A DNA stretch of 64,000 nt from Psychrobacter sp. Pi2-52 (GTDB lineage: Bacteria > Pseudomonadota > Gammaproteobacteria > Pseudomonadales > Moraxellaceae), in assembly GCF_904846705.1 (NCBI RefSeq), contig NZ_CAJHBS010000019.1:1-64000 (forward strand), written 5' to 3'. A program made the translations under genes and the position numbers. How positions within the stretch are numbered: the stretch's first letter is position 1; each line of letters begins with the position of its first letter. Below the pieces are notes generated by a model. It saw only the letters and a program-made list of their open reading frames with translations, searched no databases and was not told where the DNA came from. Below are positions 8,489-18,323 of the stretch, piece after piece.

Positions 8489-8848
8489 AGTTTACTAGAA
8501 ATCAGTCATTGGTGTGTAGCTGGTGACACTCGTAGACAACTATCTGACTTTGGCTACTGGTATGCTCCAGATGGACGATCAGCGGCGCAGCAGCAGGCAT
8601 TTGAGCGTGTAGAAATCAAACCTCAAGCATTAGAGTGTTTGTTCACCTTGGCGTGTGGACGAAATTTCCAAGTCTCACAAGATAACTTGTGTGCCGACTT
8701 CGATACTAGTAGTAGCACCTTTGCTATTGATGTCTATCAGCAAGTCCAAAGCTATATAGCCAAACCTCATACTCTGCCGCGTGACGCTAAGACTTTACTG
8801 ACTGCGTTACTTAGCGCTTGCACTTCTTCATCTGAGATCAGCGCTTAG
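8489..8848 (+). pseudogene. epmC: Resident epmC, 5'-truncated fragment
   Basis: The frame starting SLLEISHWCVAGDTRRQLSD and continuing FGYWYAPDGRSAAQQQAFER aligns with the second half of EpmC and ends at a normal stop (8846-8848). The N-terminal third is missing. In-frame stops lie just upstream at 8468-8470 and there is no good start codon. The first His of the metal-site motif (LLHEIAH in the element copy) is absent (LLEISH), so the break falls exactly within the active-site codons. Composition resembles the chromosome. I interpret it as the original epmC decapitated by element insertion, with its 5' end lost at the other, IS-rearranged side. Confidence 0.8.
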
Positions 8849-9080
8849 TTTAAATTACTAAGCGTTCCTAATTATTAACGATTTTCTACGGTTGGTAACG
8901 CCTTGCCACTAAACTTATATCTACTTTGAGCTATACTGATAACTGAAGTGGTATTTTGAAAATATCGATCTGCTTTAGTTCTAGAATAGTTTTCCTAATA
9001 TATCTAGTAATTGAACTAAATCTAATTAATGAAAAGTTTGTCTCAATTAAAAACCAATAATTATAAAATAAGGAACCACT

Positions 9081-9701
9081 ATGGAAGTCTTCTATATTCA
9101 TCCCGATAATCCGCAGCCACGTCTCATTGAGCAAGCCGCTGACCTATTGCGCAGAGATCAGTTAATTATTTACCCAACTGATACCAGTTACGCTTTTGGT
9201 TGCCGTTTGGGAGCAAAGGATGCCCTAGCTAAACTCAAGCAAATCCGTGAACTCGATGATAAGCATCAATTTACCTTACTGTGCCGCGACCTAAGCGAAA
9301 TTGCCAATTATGCAACAGTTGATAATGTGCAATTTAAACAGCTGAAAGCCCACACCCCTGCCCCAATTACTTTTATTCTTAATGCCACCAAAGACGTACC
9401 AAAAAAACTGGCGCATGCAAAGAAAAAAACCATTGGTATTCGTGTACCTAGTAACCCCATTGCTCAAGCATTATTAGAAGCGATGGATGAACCTATTTTA
9501 ACCAGCTCACTGATTTTGCCCAATCAAGACGATATTTTGGATGACCCATTTGAGATTGAAGACTTACTAGGCAACCAAATCGATGGACTGATCAATGCAG
9601 GTATAAAGACGACCAAGCTTACTACTATCGTAGATATGACTAGCAGCGTTCCTGAAGTTATCAGACAAGGTGCGGCCAATGTCGATTCGTTATTACTCTA
9701 A
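9081..9701 (+). CDS. YciO/Sua5-YrdC family protein
   Basis: A 206-residue single-domain protein of the YrdC fold. The ATP/threonine-binding landmarks are IIYPTDTSYAFGC near residue 30, the LKQIRELD KxR-like region, FTLLCRDLSEIANYA, PAPITFIL and IGIRVPSNPIAQALLEA. YrdC/Sua5 proteins make threonylcarbamoyl-AMP for tRNA t6A; the YciO subgroup, which this most resembles by length and the HPDNPQPRLIEQA start, has no settled role. A good Shine-Dalgarno (AGGAACC) precedes the ATG. It is followed by a bidirectional terminator shared with rplQ. Confidence 0.85.
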   Translation: MEVFYIHPDNPQPRLIEQAADLLRRDQLIIYPTDTSYAFGCRLGAKDALAKLKQIRELDDKHQFTLLCRDLSEIANYATVDNVQFKQLKAHTPAPITFILNATKDVPKKLAHAKKKTIGIRVPSNPIAQALLEAMDEPILTSSLILPNQDDILDDPFEIEDLLGNQIDGLINAGIKTTKLTTIVDMTSSVPEVIRQGAANVDSLLL

Positions 9702-9760
9702 GCAGCTAATTATTGCTTTAAACAACTAATAGTATATTTAGTCAAATTTAAGACAAAAAA

Positions 9761-9787
9761 AAGCTCCAATTGCATTGGAGCTTTTTT
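9761..9787. terminator. Bidirectional rho-independent terminator
   Basis: Arms AAGCTCCAAT (9761-9770) and ATTGGAGCTT (9774-9783) are flanked by A-tract and T-tract on both sides. It lies between the plus-strand YciO gene and the end of the minus-strand ribosomal operon (rplQ), so it can stop transcription from both directions. Confidence 0.9.
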
Positions 9788-9811
9788 ATGGAATATGTCT
9801 TAGGTGCAAAA

Positions 9812-10177
9812 CTAGTCGCGATCAACCAATTCTACATAAGCCATTGGCGCATTGTCACCATCACGGTAACCGCATTTTACGATACGCAAATAACCACCTG
9901 GACGCGTCTGGTAACGAGGACCTAACGTGCCAAATAACTTGCCTACCATAGCTTTGCTACGCATACGGCTGAATGCTAAACGACGGTTAGCAACGCTGTC
10001 TTCTTTAGCCATAGTGATCAATGGCTCGGCAACGCGACGTAGTTCTTTAGCTTTTGGTAAAGTTGTTTTGATCAGTTCATGCTCAAATAATGAGTTAGTC
10101 ATGTTCTGAAACATTGCCTTACGATGACTGCCGGTACGACCCAGCTTGACTCCACTCTTACGATGGCGCATAGTCAA
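9812..10177 (-). CDS. rplQ: 50S ribosomal protein L17
   Basis: A 121-residue L17, last gene of the alpha operon. The conserved start [20 protein letters not shown] and the C-terminal [14 protein letters not shown] region identify it. L17 lies at the exit-tunnel side of the large subunit. It follows rpoA with a 13-bp gap and is followed by the bidirectional terminator. Confidence 0.97.
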   Translation of the reverse strand: MTMRHRKSGVKLGRTGSHRKAMFQNMTNSLFEHELIKTTLPKAKELRRVAEPLITMAKEDSVANRRLAFSRMRSKAMVGKLFGTLGPRYQTRPGGYLRIVKCGYRDGDNAPMAYVELVDRD

Positions 10178-10190
10178 AAATCCTTAAAGT

Positions 10191-11198
10191 TTAACGGCTA
10201 CGATAAGAAAAGCGATCATCAACACGTAAATCAGCTGGTGGCCAGTTATCTAGGCGCATACCGAGCTCTAAATCTTTAGACGCTAATACGTCCTTGATTT
10301 CTGTCAATGATTTCTTACCAAGATTTGGGGTTTTTAGAAGTTCAGTCTCTGAACGCTGTACCAAATCACCGATATAGTAAATGTTTTCAGCTTTCAAGCA
10401 GTTGGCTGAGCGAACCGTTAGTTCAAGATCGTCCACAGGGCGTAATAGCACCGGATCAACCTCTTCTTTCTCTTTCACAGGCTCAGGCGCTTCTTCAGCT
10501 TCTAGGTCAACAAAGATAGAAATCTGTTGTTGTAAAATAGTGGCTGCTTTACGAATTGCTTCTTCTGGATCTATAGTGCCATTAGTTTCAAGCTCAATGA
10601 TAAGACGATCAAGATCAGTACGCTGCTCTACACGAGCGTTCTCAACCTGATAAGCAACACGAAGCACAGGACTAAAACTTGCATCAAGCTTTAAGCGTCC
10701 AATTGCTTTAGTATCACCATCTTCACGGCGCTGGTTTGCTGGCTCATATCCACGACCCATCACTACACGCAAACGCATCTTAAGATGACCACGATCGCTC
10801 AATGTACCCAAGACCAATTCTGGATTGATGATGTCAACATTGTGCGGCAACGCGATGTCTGCAGCAGTAATAGTGCCTGGACCTTGTTTATCCAAGGTCA
10901 AAAATACTTCATTTTGGTCATGAAGCGTAATTGCTAAGCCTTTTAGGTTCAAAAGCAAATCAAGTACGTCTTCTTGCAGGCCTTCAAGCGTTGAGTATTC
11001 ATGGTCAACACCATCAATCTCAGCTTCAATGACTGCAGCACCAGGTAATGAAGATAACAAGATGCGACGCAGAGCATTACCTAGGGTATGCCCAAAGCCG
11101 CGTTCTAACGGTTCGAGCGTGACTTTCGCAATCGTTTCGTTAACCGTATCCACATTAATGGCATTCGGCGTTAGAAACTCAGTTGCATTTAGCATCAT
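10191..11198 (-). CDS. rpoA: RNA polymerase alpha subunit
   Basis: A 335-residue alpha subunit. The N-terminal dimerisation domain (residues ~10-235) includes [21 protein letters not shown] charged linker ([15 protein letters not shown]) leads to the C-terminal DNA- and activator-binding domain with [18 protein letters not shown] and [16 protein letters not shown]. It dimerises to nucleate RNA polymerase assembly. It sits in the usual rpsD-rpoA-rplQ order. The ORF starts MMLNATEF; either Met could be used. Confidence 0.98.
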   Translation of the reverse strand: MMLNATEFLTPNAINVDTVNETIAKVTLEPLERGFGHTLGNALRRILLSSLPGAAVIEAEIDGVDHEYSTLEGLQEDVLDLLLNLKGLAITLHDQNEVFLTLDKQGPGTITAADIALPHNVDIINPELVLGTLSDRGHLKMRLRVVMGRGYEPANQRREDGDTKAIGRLKLDASFSPVLRVAYQVENARVEQRTDLDRLIIELETNGTIDPEEAIRKAATILQQQISIFVDLEAEEAPEPVKEKEEVDPVLLRPVDDLELTVRSANCLKAENIYYIGDLVQRSETELLKTPNLGKKSLTEIKDVLASKDLELGMRLDNWPPADLRVDDRFSYRSR

Positions 11199-11278
11199 GA
11201 TGTCACCTCGATTTATTAAACTGGTTTAATTAACGTTAATTGCTCAATGCCATTTTCATAACATTGAGCATTACGTCA

Positions 11279-11920
11279 TTACTTAGAGTATAGCTCAACG
11301 ATCAAGCTTTCGTTGATTTCAGCAGGTAGATCAATACGATCAGGCGCATGTTTAAACGTGCCTTGTAGTTTGCTGTGGTCAACATCAAGCCATTCTGGAA
11401 TACCACGTTGTGTCGCTAATTCGATAGCGTTTTTAATACGTAGTTGTTCGCGAGATTTCTCTTGGATAGCGATGACATCACCATCTTGAAGCTGAATTGA
11501 AGGAATGTTCACACGAACAAACTCATCACGACCAGCTTTTTTTACCATAACAGTACGATGACTGACTAGCTGACGTGCTTCTGCGCGAGTCGAGCCAAAG
11601 CCCATGCGATATACAACGTTATCTAGACGGCTCTCAAGCATTGCTAGCAAGTTTTCACCAGTAGCGCCACGCTTACGAGCAGCTTCTTTATAGTAGTTCG
11701 CGAATTGACGCTCTAGTACACCATAAATACGCTTAACTTTTTGCTTTTCACGCAACTGTAGAGCATATTCTGAGGTCTTGTTACGGCTTACGCCATGCTG
11801 ACCTGGTGGACGACCAGCTTTCTTCGTTTTTACGTCATACGGTTTAACGCCAGACTTAAGGCCTAAATCCGTACCTTCACGACGTGATAATTTCAGTTTT
11901 GGTCCAATATAGCGGGCCAT
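11279..11920 (-). CDS. rpsD: 30S ribosomal protein S4
   Basis: A 213-residue S4 that begins [20 protein letters not shown] and contains the S4 RNA-binding domain ([20 protein letters not shown]). It is a primary 16S rRNA binder and, in enterobacteria, the translational repressor of the alpha operon through the rpsM leader. It is a few residues longer than the E. coli protein. It lies between rpsK and rpoA. Confidence 0.98.
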   Translation of the reverse strand: MARYIGPKLKLSRREGTDLGLKSGVKPYDVKTKKAGRPPGQHGVSRNKTSEYALQLREKQKVKRIYGVLERQFANYYKEAARKRGATGENLLAMLESRLDNVVYRMGFGSTRAEARQLVSHRTVMVKKAGRDEFVRVNIPSIQLQDGDVIAIQEKSREQLRIKNAIELATQRGIPEWLDVDHSKLQGTFKHAPDRIDLPAEINESLIVELYSK

Positions 11921-11968
11921 TGTTATGTCTCCTATAAGCTTTTAGTATAAAAAGCTTCGTCTTTAATA

Positions 11969-12358
11969 TTAGACGCGGCGCTTTTTCGGCGCACGGCAAC
12001 CATTGTGTGGGATTGGGGTTACATCAGAGATGCTGTTAACTTTATAACCCAATGCACCTAGTGCTCTTACCGCAGACTCACGACCCGGTCCTGGTCCTTT
12101 GACCAAAACATCGATATTCTTAACACCATATTCTTGGGCCGCTTTACCAGCGACTTCAGCTGCAACCTGAGCTGCAAATGGTGTAGATTTACGTGAACCA
12201 CGGAAGCCTTGTCCACCTGAAGTGGCCCAAGCCAATGCATTACCTTGACGATCGGTAATCGTAACAATGGTGTTATTAAAAGACGCATGGATATGGGCAA
12301 TGCCCTCCGATACTGAACGACGAGCCACCTTTTTGCGACTGCGAGTGTCTTTTGCCAT
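11969..12358 (-). CDS. rpsK: 30S ribosomal protein S11
   Basis: A 129-residue S11 with a basic N-terminus, the conserved core [20 protein letters not shown] and the C-terminal end [18 protein letters not shown]. It forms part of the 30S platform near the mRNA exit. Standard position between rpsM (20-bp gap) and rpsD. Confidence 0.98.
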   Translation of the reverse strand: MAKDTRSRKKVARRSVSEGIAHIHASFNNTIVTITDRQGNALAWATSGGQGFRGSRKSTPFAAQVAAEVAGKAAQEYGVKNIDVLVKGPGPGRESAVRALGALGYKVNSISDVTPIPHNGCRAPKKRRV

Positions 12359-12378
12359 CTTTTAGCTTCCTAAGTTAA

Positions 12379-12735
12379 TTATCTTTTGAGAGGGCGTGTC
12401 GGACCCTTACGAGTACGAGCGTTGTTCTTGGTGTTCTGACCTCTAACTGGTAGGTTACGACGATGACGGATGCCACGGTAACAACCAAGATCAACTAAAC
12501 GCTTGATGTTCATTGAAACTTCACGACGAAGGTCACCTTCAGTCATGTAGTTTGCAACTTGTGCACGGATAGCATCTAACTGTGTATCATCTAACTGACT
12601 GACTTTAGTAGTAGGGGCGATGCCAACTGCTTCTAAGATTTTCTGAGCAGTGGTACGACCTACACCAAAGATGTAAGTTAGTGAAATAACAGCATGCTTA
12701 TTATCCGGAATGTTTACGCCGGCAATACGAGCCAT
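12379..12735 (-). CDS. rpsM: 30S ribosomal protein S13
   Basis: A 118-residue S13 ([31 protein letters not shown], then [20 protein letters not shown] and RTRKGPTRP). It contacts the P-site tRNA and the L5 bridge. It is the first gene of the alpha operon. The 247 bp upstream, back to rpmJ, contain a candidate promoter and a leader of about 125 nt that could carry the S4 autoregulatory fold. Confidence 0.98.
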   Translation of the reverse strand: MARIAGVNIPDNKHAVISLTYIFGVGRTTAQKILEAVGIAPTTKVSQLDDTQLDAIRAQVANYMTEGDLRREVSMNIKRLVDLGCYRGIRHRRNLPVRGQNTKNNARTRKGPTRPLKR

Positions 12736-12867
12736 TGATTTCTCTCCATTAAAGAAAAATAAGCGTTATCTAGCGATAAGGCTTTACTCTTCAGATTTGT
12801 TGCTGTTAATACTAGAGCTTTTATAGTTATTATCGATGGTTTGACTATAAGTCTGCTCATCGATTCT

Positions 12868-12897
12868 ATTATAAAAGATTTTGTATAAACACGGCAA
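12868..12897 (-). promoter_or_regulatory. Candidate alpha-operon promoter
   Basis: Minus-strand boxes TTGCCG (12892-12897) and TATAAT (12868-12873) lie 18 bp apart, upstream of rpsM. The transcript would begin near 12861 with a leader of about 125 nt before the rpsM ATG. The gap between rpmJ and rpsM supports a separate transcription unit. Confidence 0.6.
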
Positions 12898-12899
12898 GT

Positions 12900-12921
12900 G
12901 GCGGATGATATCGCATCCGCC
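12900..12921. terminator. GC-rich hairpin between rpmJ and rpsM
   Basis: Arms GGCGGATG (12900-12907) and CATCCGCC (12914-12921) enclose ATATCG. It lies just upstream of the alpha promoter and 61 bp after the rpmJ stop. On the minus strand no T-tract follows, so it may only attenuate the spc transcript or protect its 3' end. Confidence 0.45.
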
Positions 12922-12982
12922 GTTATTTTTCAAGTATTAATTTAATTAGCAGCGAAAACTAGAGGTTTTCTAATACTAAAGA

Positions 12983-13099
12983 TTAACCTTGACGTTGCTT
13001 GTGGCGAGGTTCTGCTGTACAAATAATATGTACACGGCCTTTACGGCGCACAACTTTACAGCTACCACAAATCTTTTTAACTGATGCTTGAACTTTCAT
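12983..13099 (-). CDS. rpmJ: 50S ribosomal protein L36
   Basis: A 38-residue protein with the short four-ligand zinc ribbon CGSC...[12 protein letters not shown] that defines L36. It starts [20 protein letters not shown]. It lies 31 bp downstream of secY, as in the spc operon of related bacteria, with an AAGGAGCATGCT-type ribosome-binding site on the minus strand just upstream of the ATG. Confidence 0.96.
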   Translation of the reverse strand: MKVQASVKKICGSCKVVRRKGRVHIICTAEPRHKQRQG

Positions 13100-13130
13100 A
13101 GCATGCTCCTTGAAATATCGTACCGCTCAT

Positions 13131-14477
13131 TTAAGGTTGAGTGGGCGATTGAATTAACGTCTGATCATGATATTGATGGGTCATCAAATGCGCTTGAATC
13201 TGCGAGATGAAGTCCATTACCACAACCACCATAATCAGTAAAGACGTACCACCGAGTTGAAACGGCACACCAAACGATGACTGGACGACCATTGGCATTA
13301 AACAAATAACCGTCATATACATCGCGCCAATAAAGGTCAGTCGGTTTAATACATGATCGAGGTAACGCTGAGTTTGTTGTCCTGGGCGAATACCTGGGAT
13401 ATACGCACCACTACGTTTAAGGTTCTCTGCTACTTCACGCGGACTAAATACCAATGCCGTATAAAAATAACAGAAGAAAATAATCATTGCGCCAAACAGT
13501 ACTAAATATAGAGGCTGCCCTGGAGACAACACCAATGCCATATTTTGAAGTATTTTCTGTACAAAGGTAGGATCAGTCGATTGACCAACCCACTGCCCTA
13601 AACTTGCAGGAAACAATAACAAAGAACTGGCAAAAATAGCGGGGATAACCCCTGCCATATTTAGCTTCAACGGCAAATGTGATTGCTGCTGAGCATAAAT
13701 TTTGCGACCTTGTTGCTGCTTTTGAGCATAGTTCACAGGAACACGGCGTTGAGCACGTTCAATATAAACGATACCCGCAGTAACCGCGATACCTAGCAGT
13801 ACAAAAATAAATAGCACAATCAAGTTCATCTGACCTTGATTGACCTGTTCAATAGACTGCGAAATCATACCTGGCGTACCAGCCACAATACTCGCAAAAA
13901 TGAGCATTGAAATACCATTACCTACGCCGCGCTCTGTAATCTGCTCACCAAGCCACATTAAGAACATTGCGCCTGCTACTAAAGAAGTAACAGCTGGAAT
14001 ATAAAAAGTAAGACCAGTAGATAAAGTAAGGTTTTGACTGATTAAGCCGGCACACATTCCTAATGACTGTACTAGGGCTAAAGCAAGCGTTCCCTGACGG
14101 GTATACTTGTTTAGCTTGCGTCGTCCCGCTTCACCTTCTTTTTTGAGGGCTTCAAGCGATGGCAATACTGCAGACATCATCTGTACGATAATCGATGCTG
14201 AGATATATGGCATAATACCAAGTGCCATGATAGACATACGCTCTAGCGCACCACCTGAGAACATATTAAACATGCTCAGAATGGTGTTTTCGTTGCGCGA
14301 AAACAGATCAGCCAAGTTAACTGGGTTAATACCCGGAACTGGAATATGTGACCCTAAACGATAAACAATCAATGCGCCGATTAAAAATAATAAACGCGTC
14401 CATAGCTCATCATACTTACGTATAAATGCGAATGGATTAAGCGGTATACCAGCCGATGACATTGATTGTTTTGACAC
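13131..14477 (-). CDS. secY: Protein translocase subunit SecY
   Basis: The central pore of the Sec translocon, with ten predicted membrane segments. Motifs include [13 protein letters not shown] (plug region), [29 protein letters not shown] and the cytoplasmic loop [22 protein letters not shown] chose the GTG at 14475-14477 because GAGGAG, embedded at the end of rplO, sits 7 bp upstream. The frame could begin earlier (14528) but would overlap rplO by 47 bp, and the ATG five codons further in (14462) is poorly placed for that site. The product would be 448 residues, close to the family norm. Confidence 0.95.
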   Translation of the reverse strand: MSKQSMSSAGIPLNPFAFIRKYDELWTRLLFLIGALIVYRLGSHIPVPGINPVNLADLFSRNENTILSMFNMFSGGALERMSIMALGIMPYISASIIVQMMSAVLPSLEALKKEGEAGRRKLNKYTRQGTLALALVQSLGMCAGLISQNLTLSTGLTFYIPAVTSLVAGAMFLMWLGEQITERGVGNGISMLIFASIVAGTPGMISQSIEQVNQGQMNLIVLFIFVLLGIAVTAGIVYIERAQRRVPVNYAQKQQQGRKIYAQQQSHLPLKLNMAGVIPAIFASSLLLFPASLGQWVGQSTDPTFVQKILQNMALVLSPGQPLYLVLFGAMIIFFCYFYTALVFSPREVAENLKRSGAYIPGIRPGQQTQRYLDHVLNRLTFIGAMYMTVICLMPMVVQSSFGVPFQLGGTSLLIMVVVVMDFISQIQAHLMTHQYHDQTLIQSPTQP

Positions 14478-14481
14478 GTTA

Positions 14482-14922
14482 CTACTCCTCGATGCTACCA
14501 CCAGCAGCTTCGATAGCTTGCTTAGCACCTTTAGTCACTTTAATACCTTTGAAAGTATAAGCTTTAGTGACTTCGCCTGATAGCATTACACGAGCACGTT
14601 TCATATCGTGACGGATAAGGTTAGCAGCTTTAAGTGTTTCAAGGCTAACTACATTGCCTTCAATTTTATTCAGTTCAGAAAGACGTACTTCAGCAGTCTT
14701 CATAGCCAGTTTACTGGTAAAACCAAATTTTGGTAGACGACGATATAAAGGCATTTGACCACCTTCAAATCCTGAGCGAATGCTAGAACCTGAACGAGAT
14801 TTCTGACCTTTTACACCACGACCACCAGTCTTACCAAGACCTGAACCGATACCACGACCACGACGTTGGGCAGTTTTCTTTGCGCCAACACCTGGTGATA
14901 ATTCATTTAATCTAAGACCCAT
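14482..14922 (-). CDS. rplO: 50S ribosomal protein L15
   Basis: A 146-residue L15: the Gly/Arg-rich N-terminus ([38 protein letters not shown]) threads into 23S rRNA, and a globular domain follows. Its ATG overlaps the rpmD stop (TAATG), and its last codons contain the secY ribosome-binding site, so all three genes are translationally linked. Confidence 0.97.
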   Translation of the reverse strand: MGLRLNELSPGVGAKKTAQRRGRGIGSGLGKTGGRGVKGQKSRSGSSIRSGFEGGQMPLYRRLPKFGFTSKLAMKTAEVRLSELNKIEGNVVSLETLKAANLIRHDMKRARVMLSGEVTKAYTFKGIKVTKGAKQAIEAAGGSIEE

Positions 14923-15101
14923 TACGCTTCCTCCACTTTTACCATGTAGTTAACGCGATTGACCATACCACGAGTCGAAGGAGTATCTTCTACTACTACA
15001 GTATGATTAATACGGCGTAAACCCAATCCTTTCAAGCTCGCTTTGTGGCTCTTTAGGCGATGGGCACCCGATTTAAATTGAGTGACTTTCATTTTTTTCA
15101 T
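14922..15101 (-). CDS. rpmD: 50S ribosomal protein L30
   Basis: A 59-residue L30. The minus-strand translation begins [20 protein letters not shown] and continues [20 protein letters not shown]; it ends NYMVKVEEA, matching the bacterial short form. AGGTGAG precedes the ATG at 15101; the second Met at 15092 is a less likely start. The stop codon overlaps the rplO start. It lies between rpsE and rplO as expected. Confidence 0.95.
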   Translation of the reverse strand: MKKMKVTQFKSGAHRLKSHKASLKGLGLRRINHTVVVEDTPSTRGMVNRVNYMVKVEEA

Positions 15102-15121
15102 CGTAACTCACCTAGTCTAAG

Positions 15122-15637
15122 TTAACCCAAGATTTCGTCTACAGATTTACCACGTTTAGCTGCCATCTTCTCTGGAGTTGACATATCACGTAAACCGTTA
15201 AACGTTGCGCGAACAACGTTAGCAGTATTGGTAGAACCATAACATTTAGTCAAAACATCTTTGACACCAGCAACTTCTAATACAGCACGCATTGCGCCAC
15301 CAGCGATTACGCCAGTACCTTCAGATGCAGGTTGCATGTAGACTTTACTAGCACCATGACGTGCTTTGATTGGATGATGCAAAGTTGCATCATTTAGCTC
15401 AACAGTAATCATATTACGTTTGGCAGCTTCTAGTGCTTTTTGGATAGCAGCTGGCACTTCACGTGCTTTACCACGACCAAAACCTACACGACCATTGCCA
15501 TCGCCCACTACAGTTAATGCAGTGAAAGAGAAAATACGACCACCTTTAACAACTTTTGCTACGCGATCAACGGTAACTAAGCGTTCTACTAGACCGTCAG
15601 TCTGTTCATTTTTATCATTTTTATCATTTCTAGCCAT
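15122..15637 (-). CDS. rpsE: 30S ribosomal protein S5
   Basis: A 171-residue S5 with an N-terminal double-stranded RNA-binding-type domain ([20 protein letters not shown]) and the [20 protein letters not shown] loop, then a C-terminal S5 domain. It is important for decoding accuracy. The N-terminus has an unusual [10 protein letters not shown] repeat-like stretch ([10 protein letters not shown]). Standard position between rplR and rpmD. Confidence 0.98.
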   Translation of the reverse strand: MARNDKNDKNEQTDGLVERLVTVDRVAKVVKGGRIFSFTALTVVGDGNGRVGFGRGKAREVPAAIQKALEAAKRNMITVELNDATLHHPIKARHGASKVYMQPASEGTGVIAGGAMRAVLEVAGVKDVLTKCYGSTNTANVVRATFNGLRDMSTPEKMAAKRGKSVDEILG

Positions 15638-15639
15638 GA

Positions 15640-15990
15640 TTAAAACTCCAATCCGTTTTCGCGAGCAGCTTCTGCTAAAGCTTTAACTCGACCATGATAT
15701 TTGAAACCACTACGGTCAAAGGCAACTTTAGTAATGCCAGCTGCTTTTGCGCGTTCTGCGATCATTTGGCCTACAGACGTTGCTGAATCAGCATTACCAG
15801 TCGCGCCTGAACGCAAGCTGCTGTCTAAGGTAGATGCCTGAGCAATCACTTCACCACCATTTGGAGAGATAATCTGGGCATAAATATGTTTTGACGTGCG
15901 GTTAACCGTTAAGCGATGAACGCCTAAGAAACGGATATGCGCGCGTGTTTTCTTAGCTCGACGCAGACGAGCTGCTTTTTTATCAAACAT
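15640..15990 (-). CDS. rplR: 50S ribosomal protein L18
   Basis: A 116-residue L18 ([46 protein letters not shown]). It binds 5S rRNA with L5 in the central protuberance. It is separated from rpsE by only 2 bp and from rplF by 11 bp. Confidence 0.98.
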   Translation of the reverse strand: MFDKKAARLRRAKKTRAHIRFLGVHRLTVNRTSKHIYAQIISPNGGEVIAQASTLDSSLRSGATGNADSATSVGQMIAERAKAAGITKVAFDRSGFKYHGRVKALAEAARENGLEF

Positions 15991-16001
15991 TTCAACTCAC
16001 C

Positions 16002-16535
16002 TTATTTTTTCTTAGCTTCTTTGCGAATCACATGCTCGTCACTATAACGAATACCTTTACCTTTATAAGGCTCAGGTGGGCGGAAACCACGGATGTTGGC
16101 GGCTGCTTGACCAAGCTGCTGTTTATTGTTTGATTTCAAAACAATTTCAGTTTGCGTTGGCGTTTCAGCTGATACACCTTCAGGTAACGTATACTCTACT
16201 GGATGAGAATAACCAACGTTCAAGGTTACTTTGTTACCAGTAACTTGCGCGCGATAACCAACACCAATTAATTGAAGACGTCTTTCAAAGCCTTCGTTTA
16301 CGCCAGTAACATAGTTGTTAACAAGAGCGCGCATGGTGCCAGTGTGCATCATAGCTTCTTTTGAATCGACTGTAGGTGAGAAAATGATAGCATCATCTTC
16401 CTGTTTCAGCTCGACCAATTCATGCAGGCGTAAAGACATAGAACCGTTCTTGCCTTTAACTTCGACCTGCCGATCGTTCAAAGTAACGCTTACGCCGTTT
16501 GGCAGCGTCACTGGGGCTTTAGCCACACGAGACAT
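16002..16535 (-). CDS. rplF: 50S ribosomal protein L6
   Basis: A 177-residue L6 with two tandem alpha/beta domains and the C-terminal motif [20 protein letters not shown]. It lies near the sarcin-ricin loop. Unusually for the spc operon, 176 bp separate it from rpsH upstream, and that gap contains a terminator-like hairpin (16575-16607). Confidence 0.97.
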   Translation of the reverse strand: MSRVAKAPVTLPNGVSVTLNDRQVEVKGKNGSMSLRLHELVELKQEDDAIIFSPTVDSKEAMMHTGTMRALVNNYVTGVNEGFERRLQLIGVGYRAQVTGNKVTLNVGYSHPVEYTLPEGVSAETPTQTEIVLKSNNKQQLGQAAANIRGFRPPEPYKGKGIRYSDEHVIRKEAKKK

Positions 16536-16574
16536 AGGAATATTCCTTAAAAAATTTAACTTCTTTATATTAGC

Positions 16575-16607
16575 GAAAAAACTAACAGGCTAAAAAGCGT
16601 GTTAGTT
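16575..16607 (-). terminator. Terminator-like hairpin inside the spc operon
   Basis: On the minus strand, arms AACTAACA and TGTTAGTT (16600-16607 and 16580-16587) with an inner GCT/AGC pair are followed at once by TTTTT. It lies 40-70 bp before the rplF start, in a 176-bp gap within an operon that is normally tightly packed. It could be an attenuator that sets the ratio of upstream to downstream genes. Confidence 0.55.
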
Positions 16608-16711
16608 TAGCATAGTTGACTGTGTTAGACATCTATCAATTCAAAATAATTTAATATTACTCAATCAATAGAAGCCTAACAACCATCAAATAGACTTCAT
16701 CGTCGTATAGC

Positions 16712-17110
16712 TTACGCTACAAATGCGACGATTTCACCACCGATACCAGCAGCGCGTGCAGCACGATCGCTCATGATACCTTGGCTAGTAGATACGATAG
16801 CAACACCCATACCTTGCTTAACAGTAGGGATAGCGTCTTTACCGCGGAACTGGCGTAAACCAGGACGGCTATAACGTTGGATAGTTTCGATGACAGCACG
16901 GCCTTCGAAATATTTCAATTCAATAGTAAGGGTTGCTTTGTTGTTTTCTTCTTCAGCAACAACAGCGCTAGCCACATAACCTTCGCTAACTAGTAAATCA
17001 GCAATTGATTTACGTAATTTAGAGCTCGGCATTGCTACCGATACTTTGTTAGCCATTTGTGCGTTACGGATACGGGTTAGCATATCCCCAACGGTATCTT
17101 GCATACTCAT
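16712..17110 (-). CDS. rpsH: 30S ribosomal protein S8
   Basis: A 132-residue S8 ([20 protein letters not shown] and the C-terminal [20 protein letters not shown]). It is a primary 16S binder and, in E. coli, the repressor of the spc operon through rplX-rplE mRNA. It follows rpsN with an 11-bp gap and is followed by an unusually long gap before rplF. Confidence 0.98.
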   Translation of the reverse strand: MSMQDTVGDMLTRIRNAQMANKVSVAMPSSKLRKSIADLLVSEGYVASAVVAEEENNKATLTIELKYFEGRAVIETIQRYSRPGLRQFRGKDAIPTVKQGMGVAIVSTSQGIMSDRAARAAGIGGEIVAFVA

Positions 17111-17121
17111 ATAGTTACTCC

Positions 17122-17427
17122 TTACCAGCTTGCTTTACGAACACCAGGCACATCGCCTTGCATGACACGCTCACGCAGCATATTGCGTGACAAGCCAAAC
17201 TTGCGGAAGTAACCGTGAGGACGACCGGTGATAGCACAACGATTACGCAGACGTACTGGTGATGAGTTGCGTGGAAGAGCTTGTAGCTCTAACATCGCTT
17301 CCATACGAGTTTCGTCACTTGCAGTCATATCACTGATAGTTTCTTTTAGCTTGATACGCTTTTCAGCATATTTAGCAACCATTTTTTCGCGCTTTAATTC
17401 GCGGTTAATCATGCTCTTCTTTGCCAT
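17122..17427 (-). CDS. rpsN: 30S ribosomal protein S14
   Basis: A 101-residue S14 of the zinc-free long form ([50 protein letters not shown]). Cys-x-x-Cys zinc ligands are absent, as in most gammaproteobacteria. It lies between rplE and rpsH. Confidence 0.98.
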   Translation of the reverse strand: MAKKSMINRELKREKMVAKYAEKRIKLKETISDMTASDETRMEAMLELQALPRNSSPVRLRNRCAITGRPHGYFRKFGLSRNMLRERVMQGDVPGVRKASW

Positions 17428-17439
17428 AACGTCTTTACC

Positions 17440-17976
17440 TTATTTAAATGGGAAGCCGAATGCTTTAAGCAACGCACGACCTTCTTCATCAGATTGAGCT
17501 GACGTGGTGATTGTCACATCCATACCACGGATACGATCAATCTTGTCAAAATCTACTTCTGGGAATACGATTTGTTCTTTGATACCCAATGAGTAGTTAC
17601 CACGTCCGTCAAAGGCTTTAGGTGAAAAACCGCGGAAATCACGAATACGAGGAATTGCAATGGCAACGAGACGATCTAAAAATTCGTACATTTGCTCACC
17701 GCGTAGCGTTACTTTACAGCCAATTGGCCATTCTTCACGAATCTTAAAGCCAGCAACTGATTTACGCGCTTTGGTGACAACAGGTTTTTGACCAGCAATC
17801 GCGGTCATATCAGCTACAGCGCCTTCCAACAATTTCTTGTCTTGAGACGCGCCGCCTACACCCATGTTAAGTGTGATTTTAGTGATTTTAGGCACTTGCA
17901 TCACATTTGCCAAACCAAGCTCTTCTTTGATTTGCTGCTTTAGTTCATCGTTATATAAAGATTTTAATCTTGCCAT
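17440..17976 (-). CDS. rplE: 50S ribosomal protein L5
   Basis: A 178-residue L5 that binds 5S rRNA and forms an intersubunit bridge with S13. Conserved segments are [35 protein letters not shown] and [20 protein letters not shown]. Two ATG codons are in frame, at 17982 and 17976. I prefer the second because it gives the MARL start expected for the family and a better distance to the AAGGGTG site. Confidence 0.95.
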   Translation of the reverse strand: MARLKSLYNDELKQQIKEELGLANVMQVPKITKITLNMGVGGASQDKKLLEGAVADMTAIAGQKPVVTKARKSVAGFKIREEWPIGCKVTLRGEQMYEFLDRLVAIAIPRIRDFRGFSPKAFDGRGNYSLGIKEQIVFPEVDFDKIDRIRGMDVTITTSAQSDEEGRALLKAFGFPFK

Positions 17977-17997
17977 TACCATTACACCCTTAGTGTC

Positions 17998-18315
17998 TTA
18001 CGCAGTCGCCACTACTTCACCGCTTGAACGATAGACGCGTTGTTTCTTGCCGTCTTCGCCAAACTGATAAGTAATACGGTCTGCTTTTTGGGTTTGCGCA
18101 TTTAAGATTGCGACATTTGAGATATGCAGAAAAGCTTCTTGCTTAAGAATGCCACCTTCAACGCCAGTTGCCTGATTTGGCTTCTGATGTTTAGTAACAA
18201 TATTAATGCCTTCAACTTTAATACGATCGTTTTTTACAGCTTGTACAGTACCCTGCTTGCCTTTGTCTTTCCCAGCAATCACGATAACTGTATCGCCTTT
18301 ACGTAATTTTGACAT
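17998..18315 (-). CDS. rplX: 50S ribosomal protein L24
   Basis: A 105-residue L24 with an N-terminal KOW motif (KLRKGDTVIVIAGKDKGKQG). It is an early assembly initiator of the large subunit. It follows rplN with an 8-bp gap. Confidence 0.98.
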   Translation of the reverse strand: MSKLRKGDTVIVIAGKDKGKQGTVQAVKNDRIKVEGINIVTKHQKPNQATGVEGGILKQEAFLHISNVAILNAQTQKADRITYQFGEDGKKQRVYRSSGEVVATA

Positions 18316-18323
18316 GGATTACC

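Noticed and set aside
8639-8848. ORF starting at TTG within the epmC fragment
   Set aside because: It is only the tail of the truncated resident epmC; the open frame begins earlier without a start codon.
8931-9134. 67-residue minus-strand ORF before the YciO gene
   Set aside because: Overlaps the YciO start, no ribosome-binding site, AT-driven composition.
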